Positions 55,104 through 63,876 of a stretch of 64,000 nucleotides of DNA are shown piece by piece; the stretch's first letter is position 1; each line of letters starts with the position of its first letter. The notes below the pieces were generated by a model, which saw only the letters and a list, made by a program, of their open reading frames with translations, searched no databases and was not told where the DNA came from. The stretch comes from Mycobacterium sp. 852013-50091_SCH5140682 (GTDB lineage: Bacteria > Actinomycetota > Actinomycetes > Mycobacteriales > Mycobacteriaceae): contig NZ_LZTB01000018.1 in assembly GCF_001665685.1 (NCBI RefSeq), positions 62,001 through 126,000 of the forward strand, in the 5' to 3' direction. Both the position numbers and the translations under genes were made by a program.

Positions 55104-56324
55104 ATGACCCAGTCGGACTTCGCCTACGACCCGTTCGACCCCGAGGTGATGGCCAACCCGCTGCCGTACTACCGGACACTTCGGGACGAATACCCCGCGT
55201 ACTACATCGACAAGTGGGACACCTACGCGCTGTCGCGATTCGACGACATCTGGACGATGCTGGGCGTCACCGACGGAACGTTTGTCGCGTCCGAGGGCAC
55301 CCTGCCCGCCGCCACCGTGCTCGCCCACCACAACGACGGTCCGGTGGCCGACCCGCCGTTGCACCCCATGCCTTTTCACGCCAACTTCGATTCGCCGATC
55401 TACGAGAACGTGCGGCGGTGCACGTCGGCGCCGTTCCGGCCACGTTCGGTGACCAAGCTTGCCGACCGGATCCGCACCCTGGCCAACGAGCGCCTCGATG
55501 AATTGCTGCCGCGTGGCCGGTTCGACCTCACCCAGGATTACGGGGGCATCGTCGCGGCCGCGATGGTGTGCGAATTCGTCGGATTGCCTGCCGATCTCGC
55601 GCCCCAGGTGCTGGCCACGGTCAACGCGGGCAGCTTGGCGCAACCGGGGGAGGGCGTCGAGATCGGCAATGCCCGCCCCGGCTACCTGTCCTATCTGGCC
55701 CCGGTCGTCGAACGCCGGCGTGCCGATGGTGCAGACGGGAGCGTGCCGATCGCCGACAGTCTGATCGGCTTCAGATTGCCCGACGGCTCGGCCCTCACCG
55801 ACATGGAGGCCGCCGTGCAGATGCTCGGGGTGTTCATCGGTGGCACCGAAACCGTGCCGAAGATCACCGCGACCGGGCTCTGGCAACTGCGTCGCCACCC
55901 CGACCAATTGGCAGCCGTACGTTCCGATCTCGCCGGCAACGTGCCGATCGCCCGCGAAGAGATCATCCGGTACGGCGCGCCGGCGCAGTGGTTCGCGCGA
56001 ACGGTTCGGCGTCCCTACACCATTCACGACACCACCATCAAACCCGGCCAGCGCGTCATCACGTTGCTGGCCTCGGCGGCGCGCGACGAACGGGAGTATG
56101 ACCATCCGGATGACTTCATGTGGAACCGACCCATCGCGCGGCTCTTGTCGTTCGGACGGGGACAACACTTCTGCCTCGGTGTGCACATGGCGCGCCTTGA
56201 GATCACGATCATGATCGAGGAATGGCTCAAGCGGGTACCCGACTATCGCATCGACGAACAGGCGGCGTCGCGCCCACCGTCGAGCTTCCAATGGGGCTGG
56301 AACAGCATTCCGGTGGAGGTCTAG
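55104..56324 (+). CDS. Cytochrome P450 (second)
   Basis: A 406-residue P450. The I-helix motif GGTET replaces the usual AGxDT, with ExxR in EEIIRY and heme loop SFGRGQHFCLGVHMAR. The sequence is unlike the first P450 of this cluster, so they likely act at different steps. First gene of a seven-gene run of tightly spaced genes ending at 61247; the ADH gene starts 2 bp after it. Confidence 0.92.
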   Translation: MTQSDFAYDPFDPEVMANPLPYYRTLRDEYPAYYIDKWDTYALSRFDDIWTMLGVTDGTFVASEGTLPAATVLAHHNDGPVADPPLHPMPFHANFDSPIYENVRRCTSAPFRPRSVTKLADRIRTLANERLDELLPRGRFDLTQDYGGIVAAAMVCEFVGLPADLAPQVLATVNAGSLAQPGEGVEIGNARPGYLSYLAPVVERRRADGADGSVPIADSLIGFRLPDGSALTDMEAAVQMLGVFIGGTETVPKITATGLWQLRRHPDQLAAVRSDLAGNVPIAREEIIRYGAPAQWFARTVRRPYTIHDTTIKPGQRVITLLASAARDEREYDHPDDFMWNRPIARLLSFGRGQHFCLGVHMARLEITIMIEEWLKRVPDYRIDEQAASRPPSSFQWGWNSIPVEV

Positions 56325-56326
56325 CT

Positions 56327-57295
56327 ATGTGGTGTCATCGCTTGGTCGCGCCGTACACCTTCGAACGCATCGACATCGAGGAGCCTGCCGCGGATTCGCT
56401 CGCCGAGGGGCAGGTGCTGCTGGATTTCCTGGCCGCCGGGATCTGCGGCAGCGACCTGCCCGGCTTCCGCGGCACCCAGGGCAAACTGCCGGGCGACACC
56501 GGCCGTAACGTCGCCGGGATCAACGGTTTTCCGGTCCACGAGATTGTCGGGGAGGTGCTCGCGAGCCGACATCCCGAGCATCGGCCCGGCGATCGGGTGG
56601 TCGGCTGGGCGTCCGGTTTCGACGGGCTCATGGGCCGCGTGGTCGCCGACGGCAACGGCCTGGTGTCCTACGACCCGGCTCTGAGTCCAGCCTCGGCAGT
56701 CGGACTGCAACCGTTGGCATGCGTGCTCTACGCCGTTGAGCAGCTGCCGCAGCTGGCGGGCCGGCATGTCGCGGTCATCGGTCAGGGTTCGATAGGCCTG
56801 CTGTTCTCCTATGTGGCAAAGGCTTTCGGTGCCGCGGACGTCACGGGTGTCGACCCGGTCGACCGGTCCGGGCTCGGCACGCGGTTCGGGGTGGACACCG
56901 CGGTGCGTGCCACCAGCGACCGGTGGGTCACCCACCTCGCCGGCGCAGACCGGGCCGATGTCGTCGTCGAAGCCGTCGGGCATCAGGTCGCGACGCTCAA
57001 CCACGCGCTGACGGCCGCGGCGTTCGGCGGCACGGTGTTCTACTTCGGCGTCCCCGACGACGACAGCTACCCGATCAGTATGCGAACCATGTTGCGCAAC
57101 AACCTCACGCTGAAATCCGGTGTGACACTGGACCGTCGACGGATGCTCCAGCGGGCCGGGGAATTCGCCGCCGCCCACCCCGACCTGCTGCCCGGCTATG
57201 TCACCCACACGTTCGGCATCGACGGCGTGCAGGACGCCTTCGAGTTGGCCTGCAGGCCGGTGCCCGGGCGGATCAAGATTGCGATCGCGGCATGA
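56327..57295 (+). CDS. Zinc-dependent alcohol dehydrogenase family protein
   Basis: A 322-residue medium-chain dehydrogenase. Catalytic zinc ligands are Cys in AAGICGSDLPGF and His-Glu in GFPVHEIVGEV. The Rossmann motif VIGQGSIGLL is present, followed by an acidic VDPVD, so NAD is the likely cofactor. The four-Cys structural zinc lobe is absent, giving a shorter protein than classic ADH. It should oxidise an alcohol made by the P450. ATG 56327; overlaps the aldolase by 4 bp. Confidence 0.87.
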   Translation: MWCHRLVAPYTFERIDIEEPAADSLAEGQVLLDFLAAGICGSDLPGFRGTQGKLPGDTGRNVAGINGFPVHEIVGEVLASRHPEHRPGDRVVGWASGFDGLMGRVVADGNGLVSYDPALSPASAVGLQPLACVLYAVEQLPQLAGRHVAVIGQGSIGLLFSYVAKAFGAADVTGVDPVDRSGLGTRFGVDTAVRATSDRWVTHLAGADRADVVVEAVGHQVATLNHALTAAAFGGTVFYFGVPDDDSYPISMRTMLRNNLTLKSGVTLDRRRMLQRAGEFAAAHPDLLPGYVTHTFGIDGVQDAFELACRPVPGRIKIAIAA

Positions 57296-58071
57296 GTGGA
57301 TTCTCCGACGCACTGGCCTCACATACCCACATCTGGGGCGGCTGGATCGTGGGCCCCACGATCATCGGTCCCGAAGAATTCGCCGCCGCCGGCTACCACT
57401 ACGTCGGATTCGACGTCCAGCACGGCTATCTCGACGACGCCGATGTCGCGATGCTGCTGCGCCGCACCGAGCATCTGCCGATCGCGACCGCGGTGCGGCT
57501 ACCCTCGGCCGAGCCCGCCCCGATCGGCCGGGTGCTCGACGCCGGGGCCGACGCGGTGATCGTCGCCATGGTGGAGAACCCCGACCAGGCCGCCCGAGCG
57601 GTGGCCGCCACGCGCTACGCGCCCGCAGGCGTGCGTAGCTTCGGCCCGTTACGCGCGAGCCTGGGCCACGATCCGGCCGCACTGCAAGCCCGGGTCAGCG
57701 TGTTCGCGATGATCGAGACGGCGCGGGGACTCGAGGCCCTTGACGAGATCTGTGCGGTGCCCGGCTTGGCCGGCCTCTACGTCGGGCCCGCCGACCTGGC
57801 CATCTCACTGGGTTTCGGGCCCGCCGACGCGTGGACGCATCCGGACGTCCGCGCCGCGATCGCCGAGGTGCGGCGGAGCGCCACCGCGGCGGGGCTGGTG
57901 GCAGGCATCCACGCCGGGACAGGGCAGCTCGGAAACATGTTCGCGCAGGACGGCTTCCGGATGATCACGCTGGCTTCGGAGTCCCAGGCGCTGCGCCGCG
58001 GCGCGGCCGACCACCTCAACGAGGCGGTCGGTGAGACCGGCCGCAGTGCCGAACGAGGAGGCTACAACTGA
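57292..58071 (+). CDS. HpcH/HpaI aldolase family protein
   Basis: A 259-residue class II pyruvate aldolase/citrate-lyase-beta type TIM barrel. FDVQHGYLDD is the substrate His/Asp segment, MIETARGLEALDEI supplies metal ligand Glu, and GLYVGPADLAISLG supplies Asp. It should split a 4-hydroxy-2-oxoacid into pyruvate and an aldehyde. Its presence indicates ring or side-chain degradation rather than simple hydroxylation. Start overlaps the ADH stop (ATGA). Confidence 0.88.
   Translation: MSGFSDALASHTHIWGGWIVGPTIIGPEEFAAAGYHYVGFDVQHGYLDDADVAMLLRRTEHLPIATAVRLPSAEPAPIGRVLDAGADAVIVAMVENPDQAARAVAATRYAPAGVRSFGPLRASLGHDPAALQARVSVFAMIETARGLEALDEICAVPGLAGLYVGPADLAISLGFGPADAWTHPDVRAAIAEVRRSATAAGLVAGIHAGTGQLGNMFAQDGFRMITLASESQALRRGAADHLNEAVGETGRSAERGGYN
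58056..58061 (+). promoter_or_regulatory. Ribosome site AGGAGG placed for a CTG start
   Basis: A perfect AGGAGG ends 6 bp before CTG 58068. No ATG, GTG or TTG in the SDR frame lies between the upstream stop (58032) and GTG 58101, which is 40 bp away from this site. Confidence 0.7.
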
Positions 58072-58805
58072 ACGCCACAGCAGCTGACCAGGTCGCCCTG
58101 GTGACCGGTGCCGCCCGCGGACAGGGTGCGGCCATTGTGCGCCGGCTGGTGTCCGACGGCTACCGGGTGACCGCAGCTGACCTGTTGTTCGACGAATTAC
58201 GGTCAAACACAGAGGAATTCGGTGACGGGGTACTCGCGGTCGAGTTGGATGTGACTTCGCCCGAGCAGTGGCGGGCGGCGGTCGACGCCACGATTGTCCG
58301 GTTCGGTGCGCTGAGCGCCCTGGTCAACAACGCCGGTGTGCTGCACCGGTCCTCGATCGCCGACGAGACGCCGGGAGCATTTGAAAACTCGTGGCGGGTC
58401 AACTGTCTCGGCCCATTCTTGGGCATCCGTGCCGCACTGGAGCCGCTGCGGCGGGCCCGCGGAGGCGCCGTCGTCAACACCTGCAGCACCGGGGCGATCC
58501 GGCCGTTTGCGCACCACGCGGCGTACGGCTCGTCGAAATGGGCGCTGCGCGGGCTCACCCAGGTGGCCGCCGCCGAACTGGGTCCCGACGGCATCCGGGT
58601 CAACGCGGTGTTCCCGGGCCCGGTCCAGACACCGATGCTCGACGAGACCACCCAGGCGCGGCTCGCGCGGCGGGCCACCCTGGGCCGGCTGGGGCAGCCA
58701 ACCGAGATCGCCGACGCCGTGGCGTTCTTGCTCTCCGAACAGGCCTCGTTCATCACGGGATCCGAGCTCGTCGTCGACGGCGGCCAATGCCTGCAGATCG
58801 GCTGA
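58068..58805 (+). CDS. Short-chain dehydrogenase/reductase with probable CTG start
   Basis: A 245-residue classical SDR if started at CTG 58068. The cofactor motif TGAARGQG is at residues 13-20, then NNAG, a Ser in the TCSTGAI segment, and catalytic YGSSK. With the first ATG/GTG (GTG 58101) the protein would begin V-T-G and lose the first beta strand (DQVALV), which is unlikely. AGGAGG sits 6 bp before the CTG, and CTGA overlaps the aldolase stop. It likely oxidises a secondary alcohol in the cluster, giving the ketone for the Baeyer-Villiger enzyme. Confidence 0.87.
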   Translation: MNATAADQVALVTGAARGQGAAIVRRLVSDGYRVTAADLLFDELRSNTEEFGDGVLAVELDVTSPEQWRAAVDATIVRFGALSALVNNAGVLHRSSIADETPGAFENSWRVNCLGPFLGIRAALEPLRRARGGAVVNTCSTGAIRPFAHHAAYGSSKWALRGLTQVAAAELGPDGIRVNAVFPGPVQTPMLDETTQARLARRATLGRLGQPTEIADAVAFLLSEQASFITGSELVVDGGQCLQIG

Positions 58806-58810
58806 CGCGG

Positions 58811-60322
58811 ATGCCCACATCGCCGTCGATCGGGATCATCGGCGCCGGTCCGGGCGGGCTGGCGCTCGGAATCCTGCTGAAGAAAGCAGGTTTCGACAAC
58901 TTCACCATCTTCGACCGGGAGGACGGCGTCGGTGGGACGTGGCGCATCAACACCTACCCGGGGCTGGCGTGCGATGTGAAATCGCACCTGTACTCCTACT
59001 CGTTCGATCTCAACGCCGGCTGGTCGCGGCTGTGGTCGGGTCAAGCGGAGATCCTGGCCTACTTCGAGCGCAGCGCACGGCGCCACCGGCTGGCCCGACA
59101 CCTGAAACTCAATACCGAAGTGACTGCCGCACAGTGGGACGCCGCCAGCGGCACCTGGCGGCTGACGACCGCGACCGGCGAGCAGTACCGGTTCGACGTC
59201 GTGATCTCGGCGGTCGGGTTGTTCACCCGCCCGGTGATGCCGAATCTCGTCGAAGAAGAACCCTTCACCGGCACGGTCATGCACACGGCCCGCTGGGACC
59301 ACGGCGTACGGCTGGACGGGGCGCGGGTCGCGGTGCTCGGTACCGGATCGACTGCCGCGCAACTGCTACCGGAACTGGCCAAGGTAGCCGCCAAGGTGTA
59401 CTCCGTGCAGCGGTCACTGACGTGGATCCTGCCCAAGCCGGACCGCGCCTATACCGACCGTGAGCGCTGGCTGTTCGCCCATGTGCCGTTCGCCAAGAAG
59501 GTCTACCGGACCCGGCTGTGGCTGCGCAGCGAGGCCAACATCTCGGTCATCGAGCACGGCAGCGACAAGACCAAGGAGTTCCGCGACGTCGCGCTCAAGA
59601 TGCTGGAAACTGTTGTCGCCGAGCCGGACTTACGCTCCGCGCTGACCCCCGATCATCCGCTGGGCTGCAAGCGGCTGGTGTTCTCGTCGGACTTCATCCC
59701 CGCCCTGACGCGTCCCAATGTAGAGGTGGTCGCCAGCCCCGCCCGCGCGCTCAAGGCGCGGTCGCTGGTCACAGCCGACGGCCGCGAACTCGATGTCGAT
59801 GTGGTGGTGTGCGCCACCGGTTACGCGGCCACCGACTATCTGGGGCAGATCGAGGTGGTCGGGGAGCGCGGCACCCGCCTGTGCGACACGTGGCGGGACG
59901 GCGCCTTCGCGTATCTGGGCATGGCTGTGCCCGGCTTCCCGAACTTTTTCATGCTGTACGGGCCCAACACCAACGTCGGCTCCAACAGCGTCATCTTCGT
60001 GCTTGAGGCCCAGGCGCGCTACGTGGTGCGAGCACTGAAATACCTTCGGCGCAAACGTAAACCGTACGTAGCGGTGACGCCCACGGCGACGGCGCGGTTC
60101 ATCGCCGACATCGACCGGTGGATGCAGGGCACGGTGTGGCTGACCCGATGCAGCAGTTACTTCCGTGCACCCAGCGGACGGGTGGTGACCCAGTGGCCCC
60201 GCAGCGCTCGGGCGTTCTGGACGATGACGCGCCGATTCCGGCCTGCTGATTACACTTTCGACCCGCCCACCGCGTGGCCCACCGCGGTCGCGGACAGCAC
60301 GTCCGTCGGCGCCCAGGGATAG
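58811..60322 (+). CDS. Baeyer-Villiger monooxygenase (flavin-containing)
   Basis: A 503-residue FAD/NADPH enzyme. GIIGAGPGGLALG binds FAD, VAVLGTGSTAAQL binds NADPH. The BVMO motif FTGTVMHTARWD is between them (FxGxxxHxxxW, with Asp in place of Pro), and GGTWRINTYPGLACD is the second BVMO signature. It inserts oxygen next to a ketone, giving an ester or lactone. Neighbouring SDR (ketone former), esterase and SMP-30 lactonase fit steps before and after. Start 5 bp after the SDR stop. Confidence 0.9.
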   Translation: MPTSPSIGIIGAGPGGLALGILLKKAGFDNFTIFDREDGVGGTWRINTYPGLACDVKSHLYSYSFDLNAGWSRLWSGQAEILAYFERSARRHRLARHLKLNTEVTAAQWDAASGTWRLTTATGEQYRFDVVISAVGLFTRPVMPNLVEEEPFTGTVMHTARWDHGVRLDGARVAVLGTGSTAAQLLPELAKVAAKVYSVQRSLTWILPKPDRAYTDRERWLFAHVPFAKKVYRTRLWLRSEANISVIEHGSDKTKEFRDVALKMLETVVAEPDLRSALTPDHPLGCKRLVFSSDFIPALTRPNVEVVASPARALKARSLVTADGRELDVDVVVCATGYAATDYLGQIEVVGERGTRLCDTWRDGAFAYLGMAVPGFPNFFMLYGPNTNVGSNSVIFVLEAQARYVVRALKYLRRKRKPYVAVTPTATARFIADIDRWMQGTVWLTRCSSYFRAPSGRVVTQWPRSARAFWTMTRRFRPADYTFDPPTAWPTAVADSTSVGAQG

Positions 60323-60326
60323 TCAC

Positions 60327-61247
60327 GTGTCCTGGCTCCGCCGCCTCGACCCGGCGCTGCATCACCTCGCCGGGGCCCGCACCGGTCTGTCGGTCGAGCA
60401 TCTCGGCGCTGTGCGCGCGGCGCTGGATCAGCGGCGGCGCGCCACTGCACGAACGCTGGACACGCGGGGCGTCGCGATCACCGGTGCCCGCATCTCGGTC
60501 GGACGACGGGCGCTCCCGTTGCGCATCTACCGAGCCGGACCGTCGCCTGCGCCCGCGGTCGTCTACTGCCATTCCGGGGGTTTCGTCCTGGGCAACCTCG
60601 ACACCGACCAGGTTCAGTGCGTCGAGCTCGCCCGACAGGGCCGCTGCACCGTGCTCGCCGTGGACTATCGGCTGGCGCCCGAACATCCGTTCCCGGCCGC
60701 ACTCGACGACGCCATGGCGGCGCTCGCGTGGGTCAGCACGCATGCGACCCAACTCGACGTGGACGCCACGCGCATCGCGGTGGCAGGCAGCAGCGCCGGC
60801 GGTGCCCTGGCCGCAGTGCTGGCTCAACGGTCTGCCGCAGGAACAGCGCCGCCCATTGCGTTCCAGATGTTGCACCAGCCCGTACTCGACGACCGGCCGA
60901 CCGGTTCGAAGACCGAGTTCGGCGATACTCCCGGCTTCGACGGGTCTGCCGCCGCCGCGATGTGGCGGCACTATCTCGCCGGACGGCCCGCGCAGGCCGC
61001 GGCGGTGCCTGCGCGGGCCACCACGCTCGACCGACTCGCGCCGGCATTCATCACCTGCTCGGAACTCGATCCGCTGCGCGACGAGGCGCTCGACTATGCA
61101 CGACGTTTGCTGTCGGCCGGCGTACCGACGGAGGTCGAGGTGTTTCCCGGCACCTGTCATGGCTTCGATTCGCTTTTGCCGGACTGGGAAATGAGCAGGC
61201 AATTGCACGCCATGCAGGGCGCCGCACTGACGCGCGGGCTGTCGTGA
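60327..61247 (+). CDS. Alpha/beta hydrolase, hormone-sensitive-lipase family esterase
   Basis: A 306-residue esterase. The oxyanion motif is HSGGF instead of HGGGF, the nucleophile is in GSSAGG, the acid in ELDPLRDE and the base in CHGFDSL. YRLAPEHPFPAALDD is typical of the family. It should cleave the ester or lactone made by the Baeyer-Villiger enzyme. GTG start 4 bp after the BVMO stop; last gene of the P450-to-esterase operon. Confidence 0.9.
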   Translation: MSWLRRLDPALHHLAGARTGLSVEHLGAVRAALDQRRRATARTLDTRGVAITGARISVGRRALPLRIYRAGPSPAPAVVYCHSGGFVLGNLDTDQVQCVELARQGRCTVLAVDYRLAPEHPFPAALDDAMAALAWVSTHATQLDVDATRIAVAGSSAGGALAAVLAQRSAAGTAPPIAFQMLHQPVLDDRPTGSKTEFGDTPGFDGSAAAAMWRHYLAGRPAQAAAVPARATTLDRLAPAFITCSELDPLRDEALDYARRLLSAGVPTEVEVFPGTCHGFDSLLPDWEMSRQLHAMQGAALTRGLS

Positions 61248-61369
61248 TCTCGAACCCAAGGCCGGTCGCCAGGTGGCGTTCGGTTAACGGGCTGGACAAT
61301 AATGTGTCAACTACGCCGTGGGACGATGCGTCTGGCGCGACAGCCCGCCTGACCGATTGAGAGGTAGCT

Positions 61370-62623
61370 ATGTCGGCCGACAACGACCGGCTCGGGTACT
61401 CCCGCGACCCCAAACACGCCAAGGAACCCGCACCCTACGGCGAGACCGATGCCCTGTTCGGTGGGTCTGTCACGCCGCTGACGGGTGGCGGGTCCCGGCG
61501 TGGTGACGCGCCCATGGGAGCCCCGCCGGTGATCCAAGCGCCGACCCTGTCTGTCGTGGCCCCGGACCCGACCGAGGCCGAAATCACCGCCAAGCTTCAG
61601 CCGATCCCGCCGCGGCCGCCGTGGCCCTTGCAGGACGGCCTGCAATCGGTCGACGGTTGGACCGGCCCCACCAGCGGAGTCGGCCTGAGTGAGCACCGCG
61701 CGGTCGACAATCTCGCGCGCGTCGGCGTGCGCCCGACCGTCAAGATGCACTCCCAGCGTGGCTGGCGCGGGCTGCTGTACCGCACCACCCGGCTGAATCT
61801 GGGCCTCTCGCGCGACGAGCTCTACGAACTCGAGCTGTATGCCCGCATCCGTCGTAACGCCCGGGACTCGTACCAGATCGGCGTGTTCGGCCTCAAAGGC
61901 GGTGTCGGGAAGACGGCCGTTGCCGTCGCGCTCGGTTCCACGTTGAGCAAGGTGCGCGGCGATCGGGTGCTTGCCATCGATGCCGACCCTGCCAGCGGCA
62001 ACCTGGCCGACCGCGTCGGGCGGCAGTCGGCGGCGACCGTGTCGGATCTGCTCGCCGCCGCGGACCTGTCGCGCTACAACGACGTCCGCGGGTTCACGAG
62101 CATGAACGAGTCGAAGCTCGAGGTGCTCTCCGGCCTCGAGTACAGCGCTGCGTCCCGGGCCTTCAACGACGCCGACTGGAAGGCCGCCACCGACATCGTG
62201 TCGCGGCATTACAACCTGGTGATCGCCGACTGTGCCGCGGACATGTTCCAGCCCGCGGCCCGCGGTGTACTGAGCACGGTCTCGGGCGCGGTGATCGTGG
62301 CGAGCGCGTCGATCGACGGAGCCCGCCAAGCCGCGGTGACGCTGGACTGGCTGTGGCAGAACGGCTACCGCGACCTGCTCAACCGCACGTGCGTGGTGGT
62401 CAATCACGTCGGCTCACGACGGCCCAACGTCGACACCGGTGCGCTCGTGACGCAGTTCCAGAAGCACCTGCCTCCCGGTCGGGTGTTCGTGCTGCCCTGG
62501 GACAAGCACATCGCAGGCGGCACCGAGATCCACCTCGACCTGCTCCGACGGCGGTTCCAGCGGCGGATGCTGGAACTCGCCGCCGCGCTGTCGGACGATT
62601 TCGACGGTCCCGTCGCCACCTAG
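61370..62623 (+). CDS. MinD/ParA-like ATPase (EspI-like), orphan
   Basis: A 417-residue protein. The N-terminal 120 residues are Pro/Gly-rich and disordered (PPRPPWPLQDG, PMGAPPVIQAP). The ATPase domain has deviant Walker A KGGVGKT at about 176-182, the AIDADPASGNLADR switch and VIADCAADMF. It resembles the SIMIBI ATPases associated with ESX secretion loci (EspI type) but no ESX gene is nearby. Its role in this cluster is unclear; it may be an unrelated insertion. It overlaps the SRPBCC gene by 4 bp at the 3' end. Confidence 0.8.
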   Translation: MSADNDRLGYSRDPKHAKEPAPYGETDALFGGSVTPLTGGGSRRGDAPMGAPPVIQAPTLSVVAPDPTEAEITAKLQPIPPRPPWPLQDGLQSVDGWTGPTSGVGLSEHRAVDNLARVGVRPTVKMHSQRGWRGLLYRTTRLNLGLSRDELYELELYARIRRNARDSYQIGVFGLKGGVGKTAVAVALGSTLSKVRGDRVLAIDADPASGNLADRVGRQSAATVSDLLAAADLSRYNDVRGFTSMNESKLEVLSGLEYSAASRAFNDADWKAATDIVSRHYNLVIADCAADMFQPAARGVLSTVSGAVIVASASIDGARQAAVTLDWLWQNGYRDLLNRTCVVVNHVGSRRPNVDTGALVTQFQKHLPPGRVFVLPWDKHIAGGTEIHLDLLRRRFQRRMLELAAALSDDFDGPVAT

Positions 62624-63093
62624 TCCGCGGCGAGTTCCCGCGCCACCGCGGCGTGGTAGGCGTCGATGTGAGCCGGGTTCACGATCCGGAAGAAACCGTC
62701 GGGCAGCGGCGCATGCCGGTGGGCCTCGATGGTCATGGTGCGGGTGAACAACGTCAGATCTTCGCCGGGCCGGGTGAAGTGGTACTCAACCGTCATCCGA
62801 CCTTCCAGCCCGCCGGCGCCGTTGCTGTCGACGCCCAGCCGCCCCACCGACGTGAAGACCCAACGCCACGGGCGGGTCGCCACCCCGAGTTGCCAGGTGA
62901 AGATGCGATCGGCGCTCGGATGAGCCTCCTGCCAGGTGTCACCGACCCGCAACGGCAGGGCGGATGGCAGGCCGCTGATCCGAGGCTCGCCCGGGTAGGT
63001 TCTGGTCCAGTTGGCCGGATTGGTGACGAAGTCGTACACGGTCTCCGCGCACTGCCGATACACCGTCTCGGAACTGGTGGTCACGATGCCCAC
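62620..63093 (-). CDS. SRPBCC (START-like) ligand-binding protein
   Basis: A 157-residue protein with an SRPBCC fold: helix CAETVYDFVTNPANW, then a beta-sheet with RRPWRWVFTSVG-like strands (ATRPWRWVFTSVGRLG) and a C-terminal long helix AHIDAYHAAVARELA. This fold binds hydrophobic small molecules or acts as a cyclase/aromatase. GTG start 63093 with AAAGG upstream. It is translated after the DUF427 gene, 19 bp away, on the same strand and is thus under site C. Confidence 0.78.
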   Translation of the reverse strand: MGIVTTSSETVYRQCAETVYDFVTNPANWTRTYPGEPRISGLPSALPLRVGDTWQEAHPSADRIFTWQLGVATRPWRWVFTSVGRLGVDSNGAGGLEGRMTVEYHFTRPGEDLTLFTRTMTIEAHRHAPLPDGFFRIVNPAHIDAYHAAVARELAAD

Positions 63094-63112
63094 ATATCTG
63101 CCTTTCCGTTTG

Positions 63113-63820
63113 TCAGAATTCGCACCCGCACGCCGTGGCGTCGCCCGATCCCGGCAGCTCGGCGAGTACCTGCACCTTGGTGGTGTCGAAGCTCAGAAAC
63201 CCTTTGATGGGCAAGGACTCTGGCGGTGGATCGGAATAACTCCAGGCAACGTCGGCGATCACGGTCGCGCCGAGTGCCACCGACCAGTAGTCGGCGGTGC
63301 CTTTGTAGTTGCAATAGCTGATGCTCTGGCTGCGGTGCAGCAGGTCCATGCGGACCAGCGCCGGATTGACGTAAAGCCTTGGCGCCAAGGCGGTTTCGAA
63401 CAGGATCACGGTGTCGGCGGTGTCGACCAGGACGGTCTGCTCGACCGTCACCCGGAGCCGACGGCTGGTCTGCAGGCAGTCGATGCGGTGGTACGGGTTG
63501 GGCGGATAGTGCACCAACCGGCGACCCTCCTCGAACCACGCGTCGACGGCATCCCACGGCACTGCCACATATCCGGGAGCTTCGGCAACCGGGTGGCTGG
63601 GCAGGCCGACGACCTCTTCATGGGGGAACGCGTAACTCAGTGCGTGTCCCGCGCGGTGCACCAGCACGGCGTGTTCGGTGTCGATTCTGGCGTCCCCACC
63701 GACAAACGCCTGAATCCGCCGCGGATGCGGCTCGATGTAGACCACCGGGCCGGGCAGCGGGGGAGTGAACCATCCGGCAGGCTGGCGGCCCAACGGGCCA
63801 TGTCCGGCCACAAGACTCAC
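63113..63820 (-). CDS. Tandem DUF427 protein
   Basis: A 235-residue protein with two DUF427 repeats (about 25-115 and 125-225). Each has the family pattern: the first FVGGDARIDTEHAVLVH and VPWDAVDAWFEE, the second VEQTVLVDTADTVILFE and YCNYKGTADYWSV. The function of DUF427 is unknown. It ends ACGCEF, so Cys residues are at the C-terminus. GTG 63820 follows AAGGAGGTGCCCC. It shares its transcript with the SRPBCC gene. Confidence 0.85.
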   Translation of the reverse strand: MSLVAGHGPLGRQPAGWFTPPLPGPVVYIEPHPRRIQAFVGGDARIDTEHAVLVHRAGHALSYAFPHEEVVGLPSHPVAEAPGYVAVPWDAVDAWFEEGRRLVHYPPNPYHRIDCLQTSRRLRVTVEQTVLVDTADTVILFETALAPRLYVNPALVRMDLLHRSQSISYCNYKGTADYWSVALGATVIADVAWSYSDPPPESLPIKGFLSFDTTKVQVLAELPGSGDATACGCEF

Positions 63821-63876
63821 TGGGGCACCTCCTTGCAGACACGGTTCGGACGAGGATCGCGCAGACCGATAGGAGC

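Noticed and set aside
58391..58810. 140-residue N-terminal extension of the Baeyer-Villiger enzyme
   Set aside because: It lies inside the SDR gene in another frame; the FAD motif begins right after ATG 58811, as in the family.
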